Part shown: piece after piece, positions 52,959 to 62,073 of the stretch
Position numbering within the stretch: position 1 is the stretch's first letter
Layout: each line of letters opens with the position of its first letter
Assembly (NCBI GenBank): GCA_964397565.1
Contig: CAYNJC010000006.1
Coordinates: 62,001-126,000 of the forward strand
Length of the DNA stretch: 64,000 bases
Origin: JAPLST01 sp964397565
GTDB taxonomy: Bacteria > Auribacterota > UBA3054 > JAPLST01
Direction of reading: 5' to 3'
The notes under the pieces: generated by a model
Databases searched by the model: none
What the model was told of the DNA's origin: nothing
What the model saw: only the letters and a program-made list of their open reading frames with translations
Position numbers and translations under genes: made by a program

Positions 52959-52987
52959 ATTGTAGCGGTTTTGCGCCGGTATGTCAA
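52959..52987 (-). promoter_or_regulatory. strong promoter giving a leaderless message
   Basis: TTGACA (minus strand, 52982-52987), 17-bp spacer, TACAAT (52959-52964), 6 nt before GTG. Confidence 0.8.
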
Positions 52988-53031
52988 AGAGCGTCTGCGT
53001 GTGCGCCACGCGCTCCGCGCGGGGCATGCAG

Positions 53032-53149
53032 TTACTAATGAGTGTGTCATGCCAATTGTGGCCGCGGGCGCTGACCGCGGCTGCAGAAGCCGCCCTCACC
53101 GCGGGCGGCTACAAGGACGCTGCAAAGTAGAAAGAGCTCTCATTAGTAG
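53032..53149. mobile_element. MITE copy C
   Basis: TTACTAATGAG and CTCATTAGTAG ends with the shared core; about 118 bp. Confidence 0.75.
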
Positions 53150-53339
53150 GCGCGATTTCCATATCCCGCCCATGCCGCGCCGAACCTGAGTTCGGCGCTA
53201 CCTTCAGCGGGTCAGGTGACCCGCGTTCCCTTCCATCACCAATCGTGGCGGCCGTTTCACTTTCCCGCCCGGCTGAGAAAAACCATGCGCCGCGCATGGT
53301 TTTATAGAGCCGCTTGCAGCGACTATCTTCTGCAAGCGG
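53150..53339. repeat. hairpins upstream of the 509-aa gene
   Basis: GCCGAACCTGAGTTCGGC near 53178; AAAACCATGCG (53279-53289) and CGCATGGTTTT (53293-53303) around CCG; and CCGCTTGCAG (53310-53319) with CTGCAAGCGG (53330-53339), ending 2 nt before the -35 box. No gene. Confidence 0.65.
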
Positions 53340-53341
53340 AC

Positions 53342-53370
53342 TTGACAACGCCAGGAAAAAAGTGTCTAAT
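53342..53370 (+). promoter_or_regulatory. sigma70-like promoter
   Basis: TTGACA (53342-53347), 17-bp spacer, TCTAAT (53365-53370). Confidence 0.75.
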
Positions 53371-53413
53371 CTTGGAGATATCCGTGCTTTTCACCCCTGC
53401 GGAACCAGATGAC

Positions 53414-54943
53414 ATGAAGAATTTCCTTGTGACCCTTATTGGCGTCGGACTGCTGGTCAGCATCCTGCTGGCTGTGCGCGAGCGCGTGACGTTGCGCCAG
53501 GAACTGTCTGGACTGCATCAGACGACGTACACGCTGGCGCAGCAGGTGCAGGCGCTGACCGTCATGCTGACAACCCAAAGCACGCGGCAGGAAGAGGAGG
53601 CGGCACGGCTCGAAACACTAACCAGCGACGTCAGCGGCGTGCTGGAGCTCATACGCGATCGCAGTGACGCGGGCGACCTGCCTGACGCAGTGACGCCGGC
53701 CGGCGCCGTGGTGGTGGCGCGCAAAGACATGCGGACGGGTGACGTGACAATGGCGGGCGCGACCGGGCTCGTCACCACCGCCGGGCCGGCGGGCAGCGGG
53801 CCGCAATACACCAGCGATCTGCGGATTTGGCCGAATGCCGTCAGTCGCGCCAACTCCGACGAGTGGATTGTGAAAAACCATGATAGCATTCGCCGGATGG
53901 AGCCGCGCTTGCTGGTGATCAACTTCACGAGCGGGGGCTCGACCGCGCAGTTGCGCGACCAAGTCCGGCAGCTCGTCAGAGCCTTGCGCATGAGCTCGCA
54001 ATATCATGGCTATCGCAGCGGTAGCGCGCCGGCATTTCTCGAATACAAGGTGTTCAAAGTGGTCAATTCGCGCGACATTCCGCTGAAAAAAGACAGTCGT
54101 ATCTTCGATTACGGCGCCTTGTTTGGTGAACGCTACGCGCGGCTGTGGAGCGTGACGGATCCTGACAATGCCGCGCGCAAGCTGCGCCTTGATGAGCTGG
54201 TGCAACGCGGGTATGTCCATGAAGTCGTATTTTTCTTTGACCCGGTCGACCAGTATCAATGCTTCGAGTGTGTCGAGATGAAACCGCGCTATGACGCGCA
54301 ATTCAAGCGCATAAGCAACACCTGGTGCCAAGCCGGCAACGGGGGCGATGGAGACCAGCCGTGGATCGGGCGCAGCGTGCGGATTAATGCCTTGAACGCC
54401 ATGCGCGGCATTGGCTGCGGCTTTGAGAATCTCGGGCATTCATTCGAGGGCATGGCCAATGCCGATGCGATTCCGTATTTCACGCGCTACTTCAGAGAAT
54501 ATGCGATGCTGGATCTGGAGACGCGCTACGGCCTGCCGTTCAACTCGTTCTACGCAATGCCGATCGGCAAGCAGTTTGTCAACTACCCCAATCGGACGAC
54601 CGCGGTCATTACCTGGCACGGCCAGGACTATCGCCTGACGAACTATGTTGCTGCCGGCGGCAATGTCCATTTTCCGCCAAACGCGCGCATGCATTACGAT
54701 CAAAACAACGACCAGCCGGTGGCCAGCACAATTGAGGATTGGCGTTGCGGCAGCGCGCCGGGCGGCACAGACCATGTGGTCAACTACAGTGATCGGATGA
54801 TGGAGCGGTTTCGCAAGGATGCGCCCGATTGCATGGGTGCCTGGCTGATCTACTGGCGGCAGAACATGCCCGGGCTCGACAACAAGTCCAAGGATGACGC
54901 CGGCAAGCCCATGAAGAATTGGTGGCCGTTCTTGTTCTACTGA
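53414..54943 (+). CDS. membrane-anchored protein of unknown function
   Basis: A 509-aa protein: N-terminal anchor (NFLVTLIGVGLLVSILLAV), a coiled coil (about 25-85, RQELSGLHQTTYTLAQQV), a Gly/Thr linker, and a soluble domain of about 370 residues (RLLVINFTSGGSTAQLRDQV, GCGFENLGHSFEGMANADAI, FNSFYAMPIGKQFVNYPNR). Cysteines and aromatics are conserved-looking but no family is recognised; it could bind or cut a surface polymer. Single-gene unit with its own promoter. ATG 53414 has ACCAGATGAC upstream, no strong binding site. Confidence 0.7.
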   Translation: MKNFLVTLIGVGLLVSILLAVRERVTLRQELSGLHQTTYTLAQQVQALTVMLTTQSTRQEEEAARLETLTSDVSGVLELIRDRSDAGDLPDAVTPAGAVVVARKDMRTGDVTMAGATGLVTTAGPAGSGPQYTSDLRIWPNAVSRANSDEWIVKNHDSIRRMEPRLLVINFTSGGSTAQLRDQVRQLVRALRMSSQYHGYRSGSAPAFLEYKVFKVVNSRDIPLKKDSRIFDYGALFGERYARLWSVTDPDNAARKLRLDELVQRGYVHEVVFFFDPVDQYQCFECVEMKPRYDAQFKRISNTWCQAGNGGDGDQPWIGRSVRINALNAMRGIGCGFENLGHSFEGMANADAIPYFTRYFREYAMLDLETRYGLPFNSFYAMPIGKQFVNYPNRTTAVITWHGQDYRLTNYVAAGGNVHFPPNARMHYDQNNDQPVASTIEDWRCGSAPGGTDHVVNYSDRMMERFRKDAPDCMGAWLIYWRQNMPGLDNKSKDDAGKPMKNWWPFLFY

Positions 54944-55384
54944 CGCGCTGACGTTTCACGCCGCGACATGTAAAGCGGACGGGGTTTCAGCGGAAGCAAC
55001 AGGCCGTGCCTATCCCTGCTCAGCCGCTTGCAGCGTAGCATATTCAACTCGCACAGTAGAATTGCATTGTTTCCCTGACATAAAGAGCGCGCTATTATTC
55101 ATGTCGTTCGCGGCTGATTAGGCTTGGTGCGGGGTTTGTATGAATTCTTGTGCTCTCAATGTAGTTGCTTATGATCAGGTGTCTTTCTTCATTATAATAA
55201 AAATGCGACCAGCATCAGTTCCACCATAATAGGCTTTATGCGCATTGCATGACAGGCAGATTATGGGCAGGCGCTCATAAATGAAATTCACTGCAATTTC
55301 TCAAAAGGGTGCGGGGGTCGATGCAGACGCTGCGCAGTGTATTGCTGCGCCTTCCCAACCAATCACTCGTTCGCTATCCGCAGA
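54944..55384. other. intergenic region without a clear gene
   Basis: About 440 bp, AT-richer than the neighbours from 55050. One 38-codon minus-strand frame is noted separately. AGCCGCTTGCAGCG near 55021 repeats the left half of the hairpin at 53309. Confidence 0.5.
55175..55291 (-). CDS. possible 38-aa fragment or microprotein with CxxC
   Basis: GTG 55291 to TGA 55175 encodes a peptide containing LPIICLSCNAHKAYYGG, which looks like part of a zinc ribbon or HNH-like knuckle. No start context; may be a gene remnant or chance. Confidence 0.2.
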   Translation of the reverse strand: MNFIYERLPIICLSCNAHKAYYGGTDAGRIFIIMKKDT

Positions 55385-57034
55385 CTATTCTTCGTAATAT
55401 TCGATTTCAACGTCGTCGCGCAGACTGGCATCATCGGGCGGCTCGGCCTCGGCCGTGTCGTCCGCCGGCACAGCGGCTGGCGCAGCGGTGGCCTTGGGTG
55501 CGGCAACCGGCGCGGGTGTGGCCTTGGGCGCGACAACCGGCGCGGGTGTGGCTTTGGGTGCGACAACCGGCGCGGGTGTGGCTTGCGGTACAGCGGTGGC
55601 CTTGGGCGGCGGGGGTGCCGCACTGTGACCTATGGGACTAATGGGACTAATGGGGCTAATGGGGCTAATGGGGCTAATGGGCTGCGCGGGCGTGGCCTTG
55701 GGCGCGACAACCGGCGCGGGTTGTTCAAGAATGCGAACCTGCCCGACTTGGCCGACGGCGGAATAGGGGATGGTTGCCAGCGTGGGCCTCTGGCCGCGCA
55801 AGGCGCGCACGATGCAGGCTTGATAATCCGGCCGGTACAGATTGCCGAGATGGCCGCCGTGATTGAACCAGACGAGTTTGTCGCCGAGCACATTGTTCAG
55901 CCACTCGCGGTCATAGGGCGTCAGCAGAATATCATCGACATTGTGGAGCACCATGATCTTCGAATTGTCGCGCAGGGTGGCGGTAATCGCCGGCAAACTG
56001 GCCTGCAGATTGAGATTGGTGACGGAAAAGGCGCGACCCCACTCGTTCGAGTACGCGGCCTTGAGGAAGGTGAGCATGTAATTGGCGTAACCGTAGCGTT
56101 CGATTTCTTTTTCGATGAGGCGTTGTTTGAGCGACGAGGAATAGCTTGAGAGGATGCCGAAATCCTTGCGTTTCCGAATCGCCTTAATTGTCTCGGAGAG
56201 CGTGCGGCGGAAGGCATAGCCAATGGCAAACTCGGCTTCGGCGGCGGTGAGCGGCAAGGTAATGTTGGTCAGGGCGAGGTTGACGCCTTCATTTATCATG
56301 GCTTGGTAGAAGCGGACCGCTTCATTCTTGGTGCGGATGAGTTCCTGGGGTGTCCAATTGGTCCAGGTGCTGTAAAAGAAATCCAGCATGCGCAAGCTGT
56401 AGACCAGATTGACGGGCGGGTTGATGGCCACAAAGCGGGAGAAATTGATGCGCCGCTCGCGCGCATCCAGGTCGGCAATGAAGAGGGTGTGGATGGCGCC
56501 CAGCGAATAGCCGCACAAGAGGGTTTGCGTGACGCGCGCGGCGCCATACTCATTGGAGATATCAGCCAGGACGCGCTGCAAGACGGTGTACACGTCGCGC
56601 ACATCGCGCGGCGTGTAGCCAGGGACAATGGCGCTCGAGGCATGCAGCACAAAATCCCAATTGAAGGTGCTGCTGAGCAGGGCGACGGAATAGCCATTGC
56701 TGAAGAATGTTTCGGCCAGGGCGGTCGGGCCGAGGCTGGCCCAATGGCCGCCGAGGCCGGGGATCAGCATGACCAACGGCGCGGGTTCTTCTTGCAGCCA
56801 GAGTTTATAGGAATATTCGCCAGCATCTTTGTCGGGCAAGACGGCGAGGTCGCGCACATCACCGTCATGATAGAAGTCCATGTCGGTGGGGGTCAGGGCG
56901 ACGAAGCGAAGGGTGTCCACGCAGGGGTCTTGGGCGGGATAGTTCGGCAAGACCACGACGTCGGCGCGCGCGCCCATGAGCGTAAGAAAAGTCAGCAAAG
57001 CCCAGCAACAGCAGCGATCGTGAAGCACGCTCAT
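55385..57034 (-). CDS. exported alpha/beta-hydrolase-fold protein with repeat tail
   Basis: A 549-aa protein with a Sec signal (CCCWALLTFLTLMGARA). The hydrolase fold has PLVMLIPGLGGHWASLG (oxyanion region), nucleophile elbow LCGYSLGAIH and late HNVDDILLTPYD and WFNHGGHLGN for Asp and His. The last 150 residues are low complexity: five PIS units and decapeptides ATPAPVVAPK, then an acidic end (DDVEIEYYEE). It starts 2 nt after the MlaA stop, so it may hydrolyse lipids or esters delivered with that system. Confidence 0.82.
   Translation of the reverse strand: MSVLHDRCCCWALLTFLTLMGARADVVVLPNYPAQDPCVDTLRFVALTPTDMDFYHDGDVRDLAVLPDKDAGEYSYKLWLQEEPAPLVMLIPGLGGHWASLGPTALAETFFSNGYSVALLSSTFNWDFVLHASSAIVPGYTPRDVRDVYTVLQRVLADISNEYGAARVTQTLLCGYSLGAIHTLFIADLDARERRINFSRFVAINPPVNLVYSLRMLDFFYSTWTNWTPQELIRTKNEAVRFYQAMINEGVNLALTNITLPLTAAEAEFAIGYAFRRTLSETIKAIRKRKDFGILSSYSSSLKQRLIEKEIERYGYANYMLTFLKAAYSNEWGRAFSVTNLNLQASLPAITATLRDNSKIMVLHNVDDILLTPYDREWLNNVLGDKLVWFNHGGHLGNLYRPDYQACIVRALRGQRPTLATIPYSAVGQVGQVRILEQPAPVVAPKATPAQPISPISPISPISPISPIGHSAAPPPPKATAVPQATPAPVVAPKATPAPVVAPKATPAPVAAPKATAAPAAVPADDTAEAEPPDDASLRDDVEIEYYEE
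55501..55680. repeat. in-frame coding repeats (30-nt and 9-nt)
   Basis: Three near-identical 30-nt units (GCGACAACCGGCGCGGGTGT plus ten more bases each) encode ATPAPVVAPK; at 55633-55680 five units of GGG(A/G)CTAAT encode PIS. Confidence 0.85.
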
Positions 57035-57035
57035 A

Positions 57036-58199
57036 TTATTCCGCAACTTTGGCGCTGCGCATCAGGTACCACATATCGCGCGTAACGTTATAGGGGTCGA
57101 AATTCTCATCTTTGAGGCGGTCATAGTCATCCATTTTCAAGCTCATATTATTGAACTTCATGAAGACTTTGACGCCGGTGCCGATGAAGAAGACGGTGTA
57201 GCCGCGCGGATCCAGGGAGTCATCGAAGATTTGGCCGATGCCATCGCGCAGGGTGGTCGGGCCGGTGATGACGGGCAGGTAGAAGAAGAAGCCGGGTCCC
57301 ATGCCCCAGTGGGCAAACGTCTGGCCGGTGTCGACATCGTAGGTTTCGAGGCCGAACCAGTGTTTGGCGGGATCAAAGAAGCCGACCAAGCCGAGCGTGG
57401 TGTTGATCATGAAGCGCGAGAACTCGACACCGGTGCCTTTGAATTTACCTTGCAGGGCAGTGTTGACCAGGCGCTTGGGCATTTGGATGTTGTAGTCCAT
57501 GCGCTCGATCCCGCGGCGCGCGAAGCCGGGGACGACATAGGCATAGCCCTTGCCGACCGGGCGGAAGAAGTAGGTGTACATCGCGCCATCCACGGTGAAC
57601 ATGACGCGGTTGAAACGTTCGAGCGGGTCTTTGACGCCCAAGGTATCCGAGAGGACGGGCGCGTTGGGATCGGGCTTGCCCTCGGTGTCGAGGGCCATGC
57701 TGTCGATGTAGACAAAGAGCTCGTCGTCGCGCGTGCCGGACTTGATCGTGCCAGTGGGTTTGGGCAGCGACTCGGCCAGAAAGTCAAGGGTGACAAGGAC
57801 ATTGCTGGGCACGGGTGTGGTGTCGTGCCGGACCATGACGGGCGGCGCGGTGGTTTCGCTGTAGGGTGAATAGAGGACCAAGTTGGTGCCGCTCTGGGGT
57901 TCGAGCCGGTAGTAGAATTGTTTGTACTGATAATAGCGCATGCCGCCGGTTTGCACCACGGCTTCGGCGGTGAATTTGTAGTAGAACTGATCGGGCGCCT
58001 TGAGATCCACGGTCGTCCACGAGGAACTGGCATTGACGACGAGGGCCGTGCTCAGTGCGTCCGGGCGGATAGCGGCGTGGAGCGTGCCCGCGCAGCCCAG
58101 TGCGGCAACGAGCGCCACGACCACCCACGACAAGAAAGGCCGTACCATTATTAGACGGCACGGCCGGCACACGGCAACAACACGTTCGAAATAAGTCAT
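57036..58199 (-). CDS. MlaA/VacJ-family phospholipid transport protein with N-terminal extension
   Basis: A 387-aa protein. After a signal segment (FLSWVVVALVAALGCAG), about 140 residues of unknown beta-rich sequence (VDLKAPDQFYYKFTAEAV, TLDFLAESLPKPTG) precede the MlaA domain (about 185-350: DPLERFNRVMFTVDGAMYTY, NTTLGLVGFFDPAKHW, GMGPGFFFYLPVITG). MlaA removes mislocalised phospholipids from the outer leaflet of the outer membrane. Classical MlaA is about 250 aa and a lipoprotein; no lipobox is clear here. ATG 58199 is 1 nt after the stop of a 6-codon leader ORF; ATG 58148 is an alternative. Confidence 0.85.
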   Translation of the reverse strand: MTYFERVVAVCRPCRLIMVRPFLSWVVVALVAALGCAGTLHAAIRPDALSTALVVNASSSWTTVDLKAPDQFYYKFTAEAVVQTGGMRYYQYKQFYYRLEPQSGTNLVLYSPYSETTAPPVMVRHDTTPVPSNVLVTLDFLAESLPKPTGTIKSGTRDDELFVYIDSMALDTEGKPDPNAPVLSDTLGVKDPLERFNRVMFTVDGAMYTYFFRPVGKGYAYVVPGFARRGIERMDYNIQMPKRLVNTALQGKFKGTGVEFSRFMINTTLGLVGFFDPAKHWFGLETYDVDTGQTFAHWGMGPGFFFYLPVITGPTTLRDGIGQIFDDSLDPRGYTVFFIGTGVKVFMKFNNMSLKMDDYDRLKDENFDPYNVTRDMWYLMRSAKVAE

Positions 58200-58200
58200 A

Positions 58201-58221
58201 TCACCTACAGACATAGTCCAT
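58201..58221 (-). CDS. 6-aa leader ORF upstream of the MlaA-type gene
   Basis: ATG 58221 encodes MDYVCR and stops at TGA 58201, one base before ATG 58199. The ATG lies 14 nt after the TATAAT box. Weaker example of the leader-ORF pattern. Confidence 0.25.
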   Translation of the reverse strand: MDYVCR

Positions 58222-58235
58222 TGTTCAAGGGAGAT

Positions 58236-58264
58236 ATTATAGGGAACCACCGGCGAAAAGTCAA
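58236..58264 (-). promoter_or_regulatory. mlaA-unit promoter
   Basis: TTGACT (minus strand, 58259-58264), 17-bp spacer, TATAAT (58236-58241). Confidence 0.8.
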
Positions 58265-58270
58265 CCACGG

Positions 58271-58299
58271 TTGCAAAATCAGGCGCGGTACGGTATAAT
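58271..58299 (+). promoter_or_regulatory. argF promoter
   Basis: TTGCAA (58271-58276), 17-bp spacer, TATAAT (58294-58299). Back to back with the mlaA promoter; the two -35 boxes are 6 bp apart. Confidence 0.75.
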
Positions 58300-58390
58300 A
58301 ATCACGATTAAAAAAAGAGATTTGAGATTTGAAATTGACCGCACAACAGAGACAGACGCTACCGGCACCCGCAGCATGGGTGTTGCCGGC

Positions 58391-59314
58391 ATGAGTGCGC
58401 ACACCCCGCGCCATCTCTTATCCGTGGGCGATCTGACGGCCACGACGCTGCAGGCGATTCTGGAGCGCAGCCTGGCGTTGAAACGCACGCCGCGCACCCC
58501 GCTCTTGGCGCAGCATAGTCTGGCCTTGATCTTTGAGAAGCCGAGCTTGCGCACGCGGGTCAGCTTCGAAGTGGCGATGCAGGAACTGGGCGGCGCGTGC
58601 GTCGTGCTGCGCCCGGATGAAATTCAAATGGGACAGCGCGAGACGATCGCGGATATCGCGGCCTATCTGTCGCGCAATGTGACCGTGGCGGCCTTGCGCG
58701 TGTTTGCGCACCGCACCTTGACGCAGTTTGCGGCGGCAGCGCGGATTCCGGTGGTGAACGCCCTGAGCGACGAGGAACATCCGTGCCAGGCGCTGGCCGA
58801 TGTGCTGACCATCCGCGAGCACTGTGGGCGGCTGGCGGGCGTCCGGCTGGCCTACGTTGGTGACGGCAACAACGTCTGCCACAGTTTGCTGCTGGCAGGC
58901 GCGCTGAGCGGCATGCACGTGCGGATTGCCTGCCCGCCGGGCTACGAGCCGCAGGCGGACGTTATGGCGCAGGCGCGCAGACTGGGCGCGGCCCAGGGCG
59001 CGGTGATCGAGGTCGGTCATGACCCCGTGGCGGCGGTGACGGGCGCGGCGGCAGTGTACACGGATGTCTGGGCCAGCATGGGGCAGGAACAAGAAACAGC
59101 CGTGCGCAAACAGCATTTTATGCCGTACCAAGTGAATGAACAATTGATGGCCCATGCGCCGGATGCGATCGTGCTGCATTGCCTGCCGGCCCATCGTGGT
59201 GAAGAAATTACCGATGCGGTGATTGACAGCGCCCGCTCGGTGGTGTTTGATCAGGCCGAAAACCGGCGGCATGCCCAGAAGGCGGTTTTATTGTATGTGC
59301 TGGGATTGCTCTAA
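58391..59314 (+). CDS. argF: ornithine carbamoyltransferase
   Basis: A 307-aa enzyme of arginine synthesis (carbamoyl phosphate + ornithine to citrulline). Carbamoyl-phosphate motif SLRTR is at residues 52-56; the ornithine-side motifs HPCQALAD and HCLPAHRGEE, and DVWASMGQE, identify an anabolic OTC of normal length. ATG 58391 fits the family N-terminus; ATG 58376 (MGVAG) is an alternative, leaving a leader of about 85 nt. The exopolysaccharide genes follow 24 nt later and may share its transcript. Confidence 0.92.
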   Translation: MSAHTPRHLLSVGDLTATTLQAILERSLALKRTPRTPLLAQHSLALIFEKPSLRTRVSFEVAMQELGGACVVLRPDEIQMGQRETIADIAAYLSRNVTVAALRVFAHRTLTQFAAAARIPVVNALSDEEHPCQALADVLTIREHCGRLAGVRLAYVGDGNNVCHSLLLAGALSGMHVRIACPPGYEPQADVMAQARRLGAAQGAVIEVGHDPVAAVTGAAAVYTDVWASMGQEQETAVRKQHFMPYQVNEQLMAHAPDAIVLHCLPAHRGEEITDAVIDSARSVVFDQAENRRHAQKAVLLYVLGLL

Positions 59315-59338
59315 CTTCCCCCCGGCCCGCGCACGCTG

Positions 59339-60091
59339 ATGTGGCGGTGGTTTGGCACAGCCCCGGCGGCCACGTTCACGGCGCCCACGCCCTGGGTGGA
59401 CATGCACACGCATGTGCTGCCAGGTGTGGACGATGGGGCGGCGACCCTGGCGCATGCGCTCGCGATGCTGCGCGCGGCGCACGCAGTCGGGATAACACAT
59501 ATCATCGCCACCGCGCATTACACTGAGCGCTATGCGGCGGATGAAGAGAGCCTGCGCGCGGCGTATGACCGCCTCTGTGCGCAATGTGGCGCGGACGGCG
59601 TGACGGTCGTCGTGACCCGGGGACGCGAAGTGAGCTTTACCGACACGCATCTTGCGGCGGTACGCGGCGATGCGCGCCTGTGCATGCCCAATGGCAAGTT
59701 TGCATTGATTGAAACGCCGGAGGGGCTCAATGCCGGCGCCATGATCGAAGGATTTTTTGCATTGAGCGTGGCGGGCATTCAACCGATTTTGGCGCATCCT
59801 GAGCGCAGCTGGACATTCCAGCAGCAGCCGGCCATGCTGGAGAAGGTGCGGCAGCACGGGGTGCTGTTGCAGGTGGATGCCCAGAGCATCATGGGCAACC
59901 ACGGTAGTGCGGCCAAGCGCCTGGCCTTGGACTTGCTGGCGCGCGACGCGGCCGACATGCTCAGTTCGGATGCCCATTGTCCGGAAGATTTTACCATCCT
60001 GCAGCGCGCCTGTGGCGTGGTGCAGGCGCGCTACGGCGCGACGCTGGCGACCCAGCTTGTGAGTGGCACGCCGGCCCGATTGTTGCCTTGA
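59339..60091 (+). CDS. CpsB/YwqE-type PHP-domain tyrosine phosphatase
   Basis: A 250-aa metal-dependent phosphatase. PHP motifs: DMHTHVLPGVDDG (H23, H25), ATAHYTERY, a glutamate block in GREVSFT, ILAHPERSW and SSDAHCPED. The family dephosphorylates BY-kinases that control capsule and exopolysaccharide chain length; the target is very likely the kinase encoded next. No Shine-Dalgarno is visible; start ATG 59339 gives the typical short N-terminus. Confidence 0.9.
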   Translation: MWRWFGTAPAATFTAPTPWVDMHTHVLPGVDDGAATLAHALAMLRAAHAVGITHIIATAHYTERYAADEESLRAAYDRLCAQCGADGVTVVVTRGREVSFTDTHLAAVRGDARLCMPNGKFALIETPEGLNAGAMIEGFFALSVAGIQPILAHPERSWTFQQQPAMLEKVRQHGVLLQVDAQSIMGNHGSAAKRLALDLLARDAADMLSSDAHCPEDFTILQRACGVVQARYGATLATQLVSGTPARLLP

Positions 60092-60129
60092 GCATAACCT
60101 GACCATCACTTTACTTGGGACACGCACAC

Positions 60130-62064
60130 ATGCACAAAGACGCCACGCCTGCACTTGTGGATCCAGCGACGACAGCCCGTGACATTCGCGCCTATGCGCG
60201 CGTGTTGCTGCAATACGCGCCGCTGATTATCGGCATCACGTTCATCACCACCTTGATGGCGGTGTTGTACTCGTTCATCACCCCGCCGGTGTACCAGGCC
60301 TATGCGACGGTGCGGATCAACCGCGAGACCTCGAGCGCCTTTCCAACGGTCGAGAGCCAGTTTTACAACAAGCAAGGCGATCTGGACTATTTCCAGACCC
60401 AGATCCGCTTGTTTAGCAGTCCGAGTTTGGTGCGGGCGGTGCTGAAGCAACTCGAGGTCGAAGGCAAACCGTATGCGCCGGAGGGCGCGGTTTCGTTCGA
60501 ACAAAAGGTCACCCGGTTTCTAAAGAAAATTGATGTGCGTCCGGAACCGCGCACGCAATTGGTGAAAGTGATTTTGGAGGACGCCGATAAATTCAAGGCC
60601 AAGGAGTATGCCGATTTGGTGGCGGAGACGTATATCCGGGAATACATTCGCGCGAATGTGGAAACGGCCGGCCGCTTCCGTGCCTTCTATGAAAATGCGG
60701 TCACGAATCGCGAGCAAATCATTATCGAGCGGGAGCGTGACGTCTTGGAATTTGATCGCGCGAACAAGCTGGATCTGAAGGAACTCGAGCAATTGCAGGC
60801 GCGCCAGCAGACGCTGGCGCGCGACCTGCAGACGCTGCGGGACGAACATTTTTCCAAGGACCCGGAGGACGAGACGCGCCGGTTTGAGGTGCAAGAGCAG
60901 ATGGGCGAGCTGACCAATGAGATCAACACCCTGCGCGTGCAGATTCAGCACATAGAGAATATCAAGGCGGAATACGACATGCTGAAATCGCGCGCGACCA
61001 TGGCGCGCAACACGCATGAATGGCTGCTGAAACTGTCCGAGCAAAGTTATGTGTTTTCGCAGGAGTTTGACCCGCGCAACATCAGCATTGTTGACCCGGC
61101 CGTGGTGCCGGAGCAACCGGCCCGGCCGAAACGCGCGATCAACACGCTGCTGGGCATGGTGCTGGGCATGATTATCGGCGCCTGCGTGGCGTTCTTCGCC
61201 GAATATTTGGATGACACGATCAAATCGCCGACGGATGTCGAGACGTATCTTAAAATGCCGTTCTTGGGCTTGATCCCGGCCTTGACCAAAAGCCTGAGCA
61301 CGACGCCGGTCGAGATGGTTGTCGAGAGCGAGCCGAAGGGCACGATCGCGGAATCCTATCGCGCGATCCGCACCAATATTATCTTTTCGTCGGATCGCCA
61401 GATCAAACGCATCGTAGTGACCAGTTCCGGCCCGGGCGAAGGCAAAACGACCACGGCGGTGAACATCGCCAATGTCATGGCGCGGGCGGGCGACAAGACG
61501 CTCTTGATTGATGGTGACATGCGCCGGCCGCGTATCCACAAAATTTTCAACATGGAGAGCACCACCCGCGGCTTGAGCAATTATCTGGTGGGTAACACCC
61601 CACTCGAAGAGCTGTTTCAGCCGACGCGCGTGGAAGGCTTGTCGGTGCTGACGGCCGGGCCGATTCCGCCCAACCCGGTCGAGTTGCTGAACAGCCCGCG
61701 CTTGAAGGAATTGTTCGAAGTGGCGGCGCGCCAGTTTGACCGGATCATTGTCGACACGCCGCCGGTGATTGCAGTAACCGACTCGGCCATTTTGTCGCGC
61801 TTGGTGGATGCCGTCATCATCACGATTCATGGTGGCCGCACGCATCGCGATGTGTGCAAGCGTGCGATTGAGGTGGTCCAAAATGTGGGCGGGCATATTC
61901 TGGGCGTCATCTTGAACAATGTCAATATTTACCGCGCCAGTTATTACGACTATTACTACTACAGTTATTATCGCTATGCCTACGGCTACAAGTATGGCTA
62001 CTCGACGCGCAAGAAGGGCGCGCCGGGCCGTAAGAAAAAGGCCAGCGCGGACAGCGACCTGTAG
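60130..62064 (+). CDS. BY-kinase / polysaccharide co-polymerase (Wzc-like)
   Basis: A 644-aa inner-membrane protein. First helix about 30-55 (LLQYAPLIIGITFITTLMAV), Wzz periplasmic domain with long coiled coil (about 60-330), second helix about 340-360 (INTLLGMVLGMIIGACVAFF), then the kinase: Walker A GPGEGKTTTAVN near 435, Walker A' LLIDGDMRRPR near 460, Walker B IIVDTPPV near 540. The tail is extremely Tyr-rich (YYDYYYYSYYR then YAYGYKYGY) and ends in a Lys/Arg cluster. Autophosphorylation on the tail would be reversed by the upstream phosphatase. Confidence 0.93.
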   Translation: MHKDATPALVDPATTARDIRAYARVLLQYAPLIIGITFITTLMAVLYSFITPPVYQAYATVRINRETSSAFPTVESQFYNKQGDLDYFQTQIRLFSSPSLVRAVLKQLEVEGKPYAPEGAVSFEQKVTRFLKKIDVRPEPRTQLVKVILEDADKFKAKEYADLVAETYIREYIRANVETAGRFRAFYENAVTNREQIIIERERDVLEFDRANKLDLKELEQLQARQQTLARDLQTLRDEHFSKDPEDETRRFEVQEQMGELTNEINTLRVQIQHIENIKAEYDMLKSRATMARNTHEWLLKLSEQSYVFSQEFDPRNISIVDPAVVPEQPARPKRAINTLLGMVLGMIIGACVAFFAEYLDDTIKSPTDVETYLKMPFLGLIPALTKSLSTTPVEMVVESEPKGTIAESYRAIRTNIIFSSDRQIKRIVVTSSGPGEGKTTTAVNIANVMARAGDKTLLIDGDMRRPRIHKIFNMESTTRGLSNYLVGNTPLEELFQPTRVEGLSVLTAGPIPPNPVELLNSPRLKELFEVAARQFDRIIVDTPPVIAVTDSAILSRLVDAVIITIHGGRTHRDVCKRAIEVVQNVGGHILGVILNNVNIYRASYYDYYYYSYYRYAYGYKYGYSTRKKGAPGRKKKASADSDL

Positions 62065-62073
62065 GCCGCGGCG

